Source: Monarcha castaneiventris obscurior | Taxonomy: Eukaryota; Chordata; Aves; Passeriformes; Monarchidae | Assembly (NCBI GenBank): GCA_026261815.1 | Contig: JAMPIT010000435.1 | Location: forward strand, 1,080,501 to 1,144,500 | DNA length: 64,000 nucleotides | Reading direction: 5' to 3' | Part shown: positions 47,416 to 58,400 of the stretch, one piece after another | How positions within the stretch are numbered: position 1 is the first letter of the stretch | How the letters are laid out: every line of letters begins with the position of its first letter | The notes under the pieces: model-generated | Told to the model about the DNA's origin: nothing | Databases searched by the model: none | What the model saw: the letters and a program-made list of their open reading frames with translations, nothing else | Position numbers and translations under genes: made by a program

Positions 47416-48264
47416 GTAGGTGTCTGTTTAGTGCATAAAGATTTCACACCAGTCACACAAAGATTTCCTTAATGTCAGTACAAACACTGATTTTATATAA
47501 CATTATACCACCTTACACCTACAACTGGTCCTTGCAGAGTAAATTTAATGACAGACATTTTGAAGACAAGAGGGATCACCTACTAGCACTCAAACAATGT
47601 GTTCTTGCATAACAGAACATACACTGTTCCTTATGCTAATTTAGAGATAATGAAGAAATGCATGTTCTCAAATAGATCACTGATTCACTGAAGACCACAA
47701 ATTCCTAAAAATAACACCCATCTTTGAATAAGGTCTTACAATGGCTTTTTTAAGTTTATAAACTCATTTAAAAATGTGAGCAATTGTAATTTCACTAATG
47801 CCACACACACAATATAATTTCCTAATTCCCAAAGGAAAGTTCCTTCTTCTCAACACATGTGTTCTCACAGCTGGAGCTTTTCAGAGCAGATTCAGGGTAG
47901 GTTGATTACCCAGTGTGACCTGAAAATCTTTTCCAGAGTCCATACCGTCTTGAGCACAGTCCCTCAAGTCTGACAATGTGACCTACATTGTCATCATTCT
48001 TCAATGCATAGCATTGCATTTGGTTATGCTGAAGTTAAAGCCGGACATACTTGAATAGGAAAGCAAGCTGTTCAGATCATGCTGTGTTAGTGATTTGTCC
48101 CCCAGTGGAAACAATTTGAAACTTTACATTCCCTCTGTAGAATCCATAGCCTTTTTCTGCAGAGTGACGTTACCTTCCAGTGCTCTCTACTAAGCACCAT
48201 TCCCACCAGCATGACACTCTTAAAATTAAGCAATGAGAGCGAAGATAGAATGCAATTTCATATA
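47416..48264. other. AT-rich spacer
   Basis: Nothing recognised with confidence. The part around 47880-48190 is slightly GC-richer and may be an old repeat, but I cannot name it. Confidence 0.4.
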
Positions 48265-48322
48265 GCCATACTGGACGCAATGATCTTAGAGATCTTCCCA
48301 ACCTTAAGGTTCTTCTGTCAGT
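48265..48322 (+). repeat. CR1 3'-tail fragment, very short
   Basis: CATACTGGACGCAATGATCT, then TAGAGATCTTCCCAACCTTA and a TTCTTCTG end, match the CR1 terminal consensus. Confidence 0.6.
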
Positions 48323-49523
48323 TATCAATCCATGCCCTACCATTTCATCCTCTGAGTGCTAAAGCCACCCACTTGGGATGGATGAACTGTGCTGCACACA
48401 TATCTAGAACACACATTGACTGCAGTGCCCTATCGTTCCTCCCATTTTCCTTTCAGCAAACAAGCAACAGTGGAAACAGATGTAAGTGCTGTGTGTTACT
48501 GCTTTCTTTCTAACAGATTGCATGCTACAGGCTGACAGGAAACATTATAAATAGAACAGAGCTTCTTTCTCGTTACAGTGATTTTAATGAGAATGGTAAA
48601 TGGGTTCAAATGAAACCATGCAGGCTCCAGTGATAAGATCCCCATCTCTTACAGTGCTGTATCTTACCCAGCTCTGAGATGTCTTTGTCTTCCCTGAATG
48701 CAATTTTAAGGATCAATCTTAGTATATATTCTATATGATGTGATTTCTTCAGCACAGGAAAACTGCCCTCACTTGATCTTCATTATGGCTGTACTTCTAG
48801 GTATTTCTGCTCCCAGATGATAAAATAGCTAACTGCAGATTAACACATGCATTGTTTTGTGCATGCATAAGACATCTCTTGGTTGTTGCTTACTCCTAAA
48901 AAATCAAAGATCTTCTGTTATGACTTGTATGGAGATGAATAATGTAATTAAGCAACACCCAGGAGAGAGAGGAATAAAAAAATGCCAGAAGTACAAATTC
49001 ATTTAGTTTTCGGATTTTTTTTTTAAGACTGCCAAATTTTAAGAAGGCTGCCGAATACTACTTCAGAAGGAGTACAACCATCATCAACACAAAACTTAAA
49101 AGTGCAAAATAGATAAATAATCCTGAAACTTTATAATAAAAATAAATCTACCGGAAAGTTAGAGAGAACTCAAACTTCACTAGTTACTTTATCAGCACAG
49201 AGAAGTCATACATCAAGGTGGAAGAAAAGCAGGCTAAAACTTCAGTGATTACAAGCTAAAGGACAAGGATTTTTGCCAAAATTACATTAAAAGCTATTGT
49301 TCCCTGTCATCACTCCAAGAAACAGTCTGCATTGCTTTATGTTTTTCTTGGTCCCAGAACAAAAAAGGCAGAACAGATCTGCAAGACGGTGTTGTCACCT
49401 TCTGACAACTAGAGTATTCATACAACTCTGTGAATTCCTGAGATTACTAACTGTTTTGGTGTATCTAATATTTTCCCTTACAGTTACTTGTGCAAGTGTT
49501 TATCCAAGAACATTTGAAGAATC
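48323..49523. other. AT-rich spacer
   Basis: No feature recognised. Confidence 0.5.
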
Positions 49524-49660
49524 CTGAGATTAGCTCATTTTGCTAGATCATGGTGCCAATAACACCAAAGTTGTAAGTTTGATCCCTGTCCAGGCCATTC
49601 ACTTAAGAGTTGGACTCAGTGATCCTTGTGGGTCCCTTCCAACTCAAAATACTCTGTTGA
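49524..49660 (+). mobile_element. tRNA-Ile-derived SINE with CR1-like tail (TguSINE1 type)
   Basis: The head resembles tRNA-Ile: GATTAGCTCATTTTGCTAGA (A box region), GTGCCAATAACACCAAAG (anticodon arm), then GTTTGATCC (B box). A body follows with GGCCATTCACTTAAGAGTTG, and then a CR1-type 3' end, GATCCTTGTGGGTCCCTTCC, AACTCAAAATACTCTGTTGA. This head-tail combination is that of the passerine SINE first described from zebra finch; its tail lets CR1 reverse transcriptase mobilise it. Several mutations in the promoter boxes indicate an old, silent copy. Confidence 0.85.
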
Positions 49661-49807
49661 AAGTCACAGAATACATATTCTTTTTCATACCTTTTTTGGG
49701 GAGCCTGGTAAATTATTCTTTCTGAAAGAGGTGGTGTATGGAACTGTGCTGCCAGAGCACTTGTTCACTGAGGGTTTTGTACAACATCCTTGTATTCTTG
49801 GTAAATG

Positions 49808-49891
49808 ACAAAAACTGTTGCAAAAGTAAACAGCCTTAAGAGCAAAAGTTTTGCAACAAAAACTGTTGCAAAAGTAAACAGATTTAAGAGA
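49808..49891. repeat. 48-bp tandem duplication containing inverted repeats
   Basis: A unit starting ACAAAAACTGTTGCAAAAG begins at 49808 and again at 49856. At the junction TTTTGCAACA and TGTTGCAAAA form a 10-bp stem with a five-base loop. Confidence 0.85.
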
Positions 49892-51622
49892 GGTATTTTG
49901 GGAGAAAAAATACTCTCCCTTTATAATTTTACTTAATTGAACTTAATAGAGCCATAAATTCATAATTACTTATAAACACGGCTCATTTGTCATATTTTTC
50001 TTTAATTAGTACTGTAGAGGGTATAGTGGGGAAGGTCACAATGCATTTATTCACTTACTTACTTTAGCTCAGTTCTAATTCTCTAGCCTGCTTTTGCAAT
50101 AATTGCAGCTGACTCCAAGCTATTCCTTATGAGGTTCACAGGGAGGATACTGCCTATCCCAGGATTCAATCAGGTTTTTTCATGAATCAAAGTCCTTGAG
50201 AGCTGAATGCTTCCTAGCCTCTAATCACATCTGTGAATGCTGCATTAGAAAGTTTTTTTTGACAGCTTTAACCACTCATCCTTTCAAAGTGGACTGAAAA
50301 CATTATATTTAAACTTGTATTTTTATAGAACCTAAAATCCATTTAATGGAAACTGAAAGAGGGAATAGTTTTCCTATTTCTCTATTTCTCTCTCTCATTC
50401 ATGTTGTGCGAGGTGGTTATATAGCTATGTCTTTACCTGTGTCAGTCAGAAGCCAGTTTTTGTCCACTGAAACGCTCTCTACTGGTTTCCTTCCTTCCTC
50501 TTCTCCAGATTTCTTCAGTAGAGATAAAGAAAAAGAAGATCGAAGCTTAACATAAAGCTATGCCTGCATTTACAGGTTGTGCAGCAAAACCAGAGCATAT
50601 TTATAGAGCAAAACAATTCTTGCTGGAGAACAGACATCCACACTACACAAGTTTTGAAAGTTTTATTTCAGAGGAACTCTAACTGAATGCCCACTAATGA
50701 CTACAGTACAGTAGATTCAAAGCTTAGATATGTTTACCAGTTTAATTTCATCAGAAAAGGAACCAGTTTGTGTTCAGAGATTACCCTGTGACACAAAACA
50801 CAGCATGGTAAAATGAGAGCTTATTGGGGGATTTGCTTCAAAAACAGACTCCTGAGTTAAGTTGTTCATGTATACATACCTGAAGTCACCAAATCCAAAG
50901 TAATTCAAATCCCAAAATTACAATTTTCATGCACCCAACTTTATCAAAACCCCTATATTTTGGGGATTATGGACTTCAGTTATTGAATAACATAAACCGT
51001 TTATCTGGAAGACACCTGGATACATTTACCACTTCAACAGGAGAGACTTCAATATCCTACTGCCACACACAGCACATAATGACTGGCTAATGCAGTAACA
51101 AGGAAAAGCAACCTTCATCCCTTCCACAGAAGATGAACTATTGTGAGGCCATAAAATCAAGCTTCAGTGGACCAAAGCAAATGTAAACTAAGAGACAGGT
51201 CAGCAAGTTAGGAAGAAAATCAAAAGGCTTACATTTTTTTCCTATGACTGTATGTGTATTTTAAATTGCCCAGTCACTGGCTAAAGAAAACAGAAACCAT
51301 ACTATGAATTAGCTTCAAATAGAAGTAAATCGAACAGTTCTCCATTGACATGAAGTAGTCAATTGTATGTAAGTCTTGACCTGAAGGACACTTACGCATG
51401 CTTGGAGATTTAGAAAAACTGGGGAACCCCTGCACCTTGCTTTTGGACCACAGAAGGGCAAGGCAGGTGTTCCACGCATACACCTTTCTCTTTACTTTTG
51501 CAAACTTGTTAGTGTTTATGTTCAAAATTCTACTTCTGAAAGAAGGTGTTGCTAGGGTTTTAGGGGTAGTGGGAAATGTTTCCTAGCCCTGGGCACCTAA
51601 ACTCCACCTGTGTCCTACAGAC

Positions 51623-51649
51623 AAAAAAAAAAAAAAAAAAAAAAAAAAA
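51623..51649. repeat. Poly-A run (27 A)
   Basis: Uninterrupted A tract. No AATAAA or recognisable retrocopy precedes it. Confidence 0.95.
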
Positions 51650-52011
51650 GAGATATTGTTTATTGTTGGCTTCTTTTCTCTGACCTTTTCATGTTTGCTT
51701 AATTCAACAACTTGCTCTGTTCAGTAGAGAAATAGAGATGGAGTCCTCATTATCATTGCTACTGAAGCATCACCCTTTACGTTCCTCTCTCCTCCCTGTT
51801 TATCTTACTTACAGTGAGAAGCTAGCAGTTTCTCATATTTTTTGCTTTCAGCTTTCATTACAGTGCAAAGGCTCTGTGGATCACAAGGAGGTTTGTTATC
51901 TCTCTCATTCTGAGTCCTAACAGTGAAAAGTAAACCACAGAGAAGCTAGCCAACAAGAGAGGCCTCAAGATTAGCTTTAATTTTAAAAGAACTAACTCTT
52001 GTATTAGTGGA

Positions 52012-52025
52012 GCTAATTAATTAGC
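52012..52025. promoter_or_regulatory. Perfect palindrome with paired homeodomain half-sites
   Basis: GCTAATTAATTAGC contains TAAT-TA-ATTA, the P2-type spacing bound by paired-class homeodomain dimers. Function is inferred from the motif alone. Confidence 0.3.
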
Positions 52026-53060
52026 AAGGGATGCTTAAAAATACTAGGAAATAAAAGATTTCTTAAGGGTAAAATGCTGGACTGCAGCATTTCATTACAA
52101 AACACAAATATGAACTTAGGAGGAATTAATTGTCAGGTGTATTTGAAAAGGATTGCAGGCACCCAGGGAATGTTTCCATTTGTTGTTTTAAAAGGCCTGT
52201 TAATCTGCATCCAATTTCCTTCTAAATCTTCAAGCTCTTCAGCACAATCTTTTCACACAATGTAGAGTGTGATGCATGCTTTGCCCATAATTTTACCCTA
52301 GCTCAGGCTTGAACTAGCTGCTAGTGGTAATGGAATGTGGAGCTGACGTGTTCTGCTATTTCAAACTCAAACTAGGAGATGAGAGCCTAAAAATAGTTAC
52401 TCTTTTGACTCTGTGTGTTCTCTATCACAGAGGTTTGAGTTTCTCATTTAATATTGGAGAAAATCCTGTGAAGTATCACCATCTGCCCTGCCTTCATACT
52501 TTCCCCTAGCCACCCACTATTGGCTACTGTCAAAGATAAGATACTGCAGTGGATGGTCCTGACAATGACTATTGTTATGTTTCCTCTGCTTTACTGAAAG
52601 TTTTGTAGATCATAACTACATCACATTGTCACAGTCACCCTAAAATTATACTTTTGGTTAATCTCAGCAGAAAGGCCAAGGCCTGATATTCTTCCCATCA
52701 TAAGCAATGCAACTGGCTTGTTACCTTCAAGGAAAACTGCATTAGATTTTTACATAGAAGAGTGTAGAATGAAAAATCAGAACTGTTTTCTCCTTCTCCA
52801 AGTTTATCTTCTGGATCAGACTCAGGTTTTTCGGAGTACAAAAGTCTCCATCTGTTTTCTGCTACCCAAGAGAAAAGAATACTGGTGCTAGTCATATGAG
52901 CAACAACTCCTCATGTACCAGCATCATTCCTGAGAGGCTGGCAAAGGGATAAGCACTTAGTTTCTGTGTCAGGTGTACTACCATAAAACATGGCCAGCCA
53001 AAAAAACCCTGCAGTAACTTATATATACCTTATGTAAGAAGAAAATATTATTAACCAAAC

Positions 53061-53132
53061 TTTATCCTTGGGTCTATACAAAGAAACTATATTACTATCA
53101 GCAAGATTTATACTTATAGACCCAAGGACAAA
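53061..53132. repeat. Inverted repeat, 18-bp arms, 36-base loop
   Basis: TTTATCCTTGGGTCTATA (53061-53078) faces TATAGACCCAAGGACAAA (53115-53132), with one mismatch. On a minus-strand transcript that mismatch would be a G-U pair, giving a continuous stem. Confidence 0.8.
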
Positions 53133-54707
53133 ATAAAGCTGCCAGAAAGCATTTTATAGTAGAGCTGTGACTATTTACATTGTTATTCTGAAAATAATTT
53201 TAGATCAACAAATGTAAAACTGTATAGTGAGTAGAGCAAATCCTACTTTCCAGCCAGAACAATTCCAGGCTAAGATACTTCATGAAGAATAAGCTAGTTC
53301 TGTAGTCAATGAATCTGTGACATGATGTTGAAATACCAATCCAGAGTCTTTTGGACACCACACATAAGAAATGCAACGGGTCATTTACTTGGTATTCAAA
53401 ATTCTTTTGTTAGGGTGCTCATTTTGTATTTCTTTCCAGTTAAATGGGAAAGGTTCACACAAAGTCCAATCTGTGTTTAAATTACATTATCTACATGTTC
53501 ACAGGCCTTTTTTGCTGTTTGTGATGTTACCTGCAGGTGTCAAAGACCCAGTCTCTGGCATTCATCATGACTGCACACAAGAGACTATTTTCTGAACTCA
53601 GGTGTAACACGCAAATCCAAAGGCTATTACCTGTCTCAGAACCAAAACTTTCCCATAATAAGGAGTCAACAGCCTTTGTTCACCAGGCTTTGCCAAAATC
53701 CCTTCACCTGGCACTCAAAATGATCATCTGGCAGAAAATAGCATAACCCCAATGGTGTACACAAAATATCAGCCGGGGCTTAGGGCAAATCTTGGTCCTA
53801 ATGAAGTTAATGGCAGAATTCCCACTGATCACAGTGAGACCTGACACAGTCTGTGACTGCTGTGTGTAAGCCAGAGCAGACTGGTAACAGCCCTTCAGCT
53901 CATTGTACGTCCTTGGAAACACACAAAGGCTTTCACAAGTCCTTCTGTCCACTCCAGCAACTCAAAGATTTTAAATTACCCCAAGGCTAATGCTGAGAAG
54001 TACAGATACAACTGATTTCAGTTCTCTGCTGTATAAGAAAAATAAAAATGAACTGTTGTTTCAAGACTGTCTTGGATGAATATTTCATGAACTTTATAGA
54101 CTACTAAAATTCTAAAAATTACTAGCATGGCCAAAATCTGCTCAATTTAAAACGTTTTGAAATACAGTTTAAAAATAAAGAAAAACATTCTTATTCAGTT
54201 AAACAGAAATTTAAAATTTAAAATAATATATACATATTATATATATTATGCATATCTATATATGTAAATAGTTCTTCATACTTGAAATTAGCAAACTGGG
54301 ACAATGCATATAAAAGCTGTTAAAATTTCATTTCCACAAAAAAGTTTTTGTTAAAAAAGATCCTAGCTCATTTTTTGTAGATTTGACTTCTGGATGGCAT
54401 GGGGCTGGCACAATGGATTAGAAGCTGCTTCTGGGCTCCTCTCCAAAACAAGTGGCTTGTGATGATCTAAAAACATCTCAAGACAAAATACTTTTAGTAA
54501 CCCCAGCTGACAGAATTGCTCCTGTTGTCAGGCAGCTACTGTACCCTAAATTGAGGGGAAGTTCAGGACTCCTGAGACAAAACAGATATTGAAAAAGGAC
54601 CTGCCTTTCAGTGCTTTCCCCTCTACTGCAGTGCACGGGGCATTATTCAGAATTTCCTCCTTGCCCTTTGTTTTTTCTGGTAGCAAAGTGGTTACTTAAT
54701 TAGGCCC

Positions 54708-54723
54708 AAAAAAAAAAAAAAAA
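54708..54723. repeat. Poly-A run (16 A)
   Basis: Simple A tract. Confidence 0.9.
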
Positions 54724-55390
54724 TTACCTTCTCTTCCATCTAAGACGTGTTTATTGAGTGGAAAGAATAAGGTCAGAGTCTTCTATTTTTCTTTGAAGAG
54801 GATAGCACCAAGCTATCCTGTTTTATCTTGATTTAATTACCAATTCTGTGAGGAAAGCTATCACACAGGTTCTGTTACTGTTATTTTGTTTTAGTTGCTA
54901 CTTGGGGGCCATAGTAGTGACTGTTTCGGATGTGCCTCCAGGCAGTTCTGGCCTGCTGAGATCTTTGTTTGACACCCTGAGAACTACTGATGAGTTTTCG
55001 TACCCCTGCGGCAGTGCAACCTGTCTCCTTGGCAGCAAAAAATGACACTGCACTGGTTGGACTGCTCTCTGGTACGTTTCATGGATTCTCTTCCTGGCAC
55101 ATAATTACCAACAGGTGTAGCCATGCTCTAAGAGGCCCATGGTAGCAGCCTGTAATACACTAATTGCTTAAAGGAGCTGTTCTTTTAGAAGAAATGATGC
55201 TTGCATTGTCATGCAGGCTGCTGATCATTGCCTGGCACCTCTGTGCTCAAGGCAGGAGTCCAAACAACTTGTGACAAGGCACTTTGCCATCTCAGCAGAC
55301 GGACATGAGCATAAGCAGCTTAGGGACTATGCCTGCACATCAAGCATAGGCACTGAGGGCATGATTCCTAGCCAAGAATGCTGCAACTGC

Positions 55391-55475
55391 TGTTTATCTT
55401 CTGCTTACCAACCTAGAGTTGTTTATATTCTCTTACCAACCCAGAGTTGTTTATCTTCTCTTACCAACCCAGAGT
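55391..55475. repeat. Minisatellite, three copies of a 28-29 bp unit
   Basis: Units of the form TGTTTATCTTCTCTTACC.. start at 55391, 55420 and 55448 and differ by one to three bases. Confidence 0.92.
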
Positions 55476-58400
55476 TCAGGGAATATGTCATTGCTAATTA
55501 AGACCTGGGCTGGACTCAATTTCAAAAGCAGAAAATACGACTATGCAAAACAAGTGTCTGTCTGGCTTGAATTGAACAAGTCCTAAGAGAGGCCAAAGGA
55601 GTTACAGAACGAAATTGGTACTGGGGCAGACCAATATGATACCTCAAAATGTTGCCATCAGATTCAGAAAAAGAGTAAGGGAAGTGTGAACAGTGAAATC
55701 ACTATTAATATATGGGTGGATTTATATTTTTTCAAAAGAGTAAGTAAAACTTGGCATCATAAAGGTATGCAGTTGGAATGGGAAAAAAGTAGGGATCAAT
55801 ACAAGAAAAAGTCCTGACTGAATTTACAGAATAATCTCAGAAAGGCAAGCTTAGGGGCATTTTTGTTTGGCAGTTGTAATACTGAAAGGAAAAACTTCTT
55901 CAAAAGCAGAAGACAATAATGCATTCACTGTGAGAAAACGCAGACCCTAAGGGATCTTTTCTTCTGCCAGTTCCATGAGTCAGATAAGATTTCATTACCT
56001 GAGGTGCAGTGGTACTAGAGGTCCTAGAATGCCTCTGAAAGCCTAAACTAGCATTTAGTGTTCAGAGACCTTGTCCATGTACAGAAAAGACACAAAGTAG
56101 AGGAATGGGCAATATATTATTTAAACCACAACATGACCTGCTTCTGCTCACTGGAGACAACTGCAATATCAGATGACAGGATCAAGGACATGCTGAAAAT
56201 ATACTGGAAATTGATTAAAACTGAATTTTGACCTTGCCACTGTTACCCGAGTTGCAGGCCAAATATTCATGAAATATCCTTCTTTACAATTTTAGTATCA
56301 AAACTGACTTGTATTTAAGGTAAGAAAAGAGGTCAAGCATTCACTTTTCTGATAAAAACCAAAACAGATAGAAAGAAAGCAAGTGAATAAAAATATAAAA
56401 CTAAAACTGAAAAGGGTTCACCGCATGACACTTCATTGACTACTTGAAATACAGTGCCTTAATATGAAAAGCTGTCCCAAAAAGTAAAACCCTGACAAAA
56501 GGAATTCAGAAACCAGGCACAGCAAATTTCAGTGCTGATATAGTCTCATTCCAGTCATTATTTACACACTGTAACAGGACCATGCATTTTACATTATTTT
56601 ATTTCACCTTATTTTCCTTATACCCATGAAGCGATCTTTGTCAAGCAAAGATTGAAAGACATTATGCCTGTGTGGAAAACTGGGATACAAGAAACTCAAA
56701 AGCTATTTAAAGCTTAACAAATCAATACACTAAGATTAGTAAGTTTCTATATATTGTATGTTGCTTTTACCATGCACTGATTCTAAGAAGTTATATCCTC
56801 TTCCTCTTATATTGGAGGTCAGGAAAGAGGAAGGACAGTGGAAAAGGAAGTTTTGCTTACTAGGTAACAATACTGAAGAACAAGCACAGCTCGCACAAAT
56901 AGATGCAGCATATTCCAACACCCTTCTCTAATGATACAACTAGATAAATTATATCACTTCAGATTGTTCTCCAGCCCTGTGCAGAAAGACAGATGGGATT
57001 CATTTGTCATCACCAAAATGTTTTCCCACAGTTCTACCACCTTTCAAGACCAGTGTAGCCCTGACAGCTACTTTCATTATCGTTACACTTGAATCTATAT
57101 CAATGTTTGAATTTGAATGTATATATTTATGCCTCTGTCAGAGGACCTTAATTTATGAGAAAATATTTTGGTAGTGTCATAAAAATGTTGCAGGGTCATC
57201 ACATCCCCTTGCATTGTTTAATGTCATAATTTTGGGATACAAAGTAAATTAGAAAAAATCTGCAGTTTGTCTGTTACCATGCACTTTTTCCTACTGTAAC
57301 TATTTAAAGTCTAAATCAAAGCATAGTGAAGTTAGAATTTGCTCAATGAAAAAACCTTTTCTTATTTATCACACTTCCAGTTTTCATTTGAATATCTGGA
57401 TGGCCTGGAGTTACATATGCATGTCAGCTGAACCATTCAACTAATTTTCTCAGATTGCTCAGACTGCTTTGCAGTGCAGCCACAGCCCCCCACCACCACA
57501 CCAAAAAAGTAAATTAAATGAACATCCCTTTCTTACATATAACATGAAGGTCAGCTACCAGGTTGAAGATGACACATTAGTCTTGTCTTCGCTGCTAGCT
57601 GGAAGAATATCTAATTTCGGGAGGGCTGGCTTGGAAAAAAATGTAGGAAAGGATTGCTTTCCATCACAAATCACAAATACCATGGCCATGTTTCGTAAGG
57701 CTGGAAGATGAGCACTGGGCAGTTTTAAAACCTGAAGAAAATAACCATCAACCAGCACTGGATAGGACACCAACAATGAAAATGTCTGCTGCTAAATTGT
57801 GCTGCTTTTTTCTCTTTCACCTCCAGTTTTTTTCTCCTCTTCCATGGTATCAAAGCCAAGGCCAACAAGGAGAGTAAGCACTAGCAAGTCAGGCATTCCA
57901 TAGCTGAACTTGCACTTTCCAGCATCCACCTCTCTGAAAGGTCTCCAGGTACCTGCTCGAGGCACCACTGCTCCACATGGGAGGAATAAAAGGGCATCCA
58001 AAGAGACATTAATATGTGGTACTAAAGCTAGACACTGGCATTACTGTTGGTCTAAAGGTAATTCTGACCTTCCTCCTGTCTCCGGTTCCTTGATTTCTGT
58101 GTTCACTCTCTCACAAATTCACACTCTTCCCTTCTGAGGATTGCTCTAGCTATTCACCTCATCTTCCATTTCACTGATGCTCCTCTAGCATAAACATCCA
58201 GACTATTTATACCCTGCACAAAAATTCTTAATCGCCCAAGCTCCAGCAGAAGGGGATTCATCTTGGACTCCTGTTGTCAAGAGATCAAGAGAGCTCAGCT
58301 CTTGCCAAACTTGCTCTAAAGAGGATTTGTGTGGCATCCCATCACTAACCTTTGGCCTTGTTTGCCCATTCATAATAAAGACATCCACTGGGAAATGGCC

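Noticed and set aside
51623..51649. Poly-A tail of a processed pseudogene
   Set aside because: No poly(A) signal, coding remnant or flanking duplication visible upstream; kept as a simple repeat.
54848..55045. Small secreted protein with hydrophobic N-terminus
   Set aside because: 65 codons in AT-rich intergenic DNA, no known family, no promoter or splice context; hydrophobic runs arise readily from T-rich sequence.
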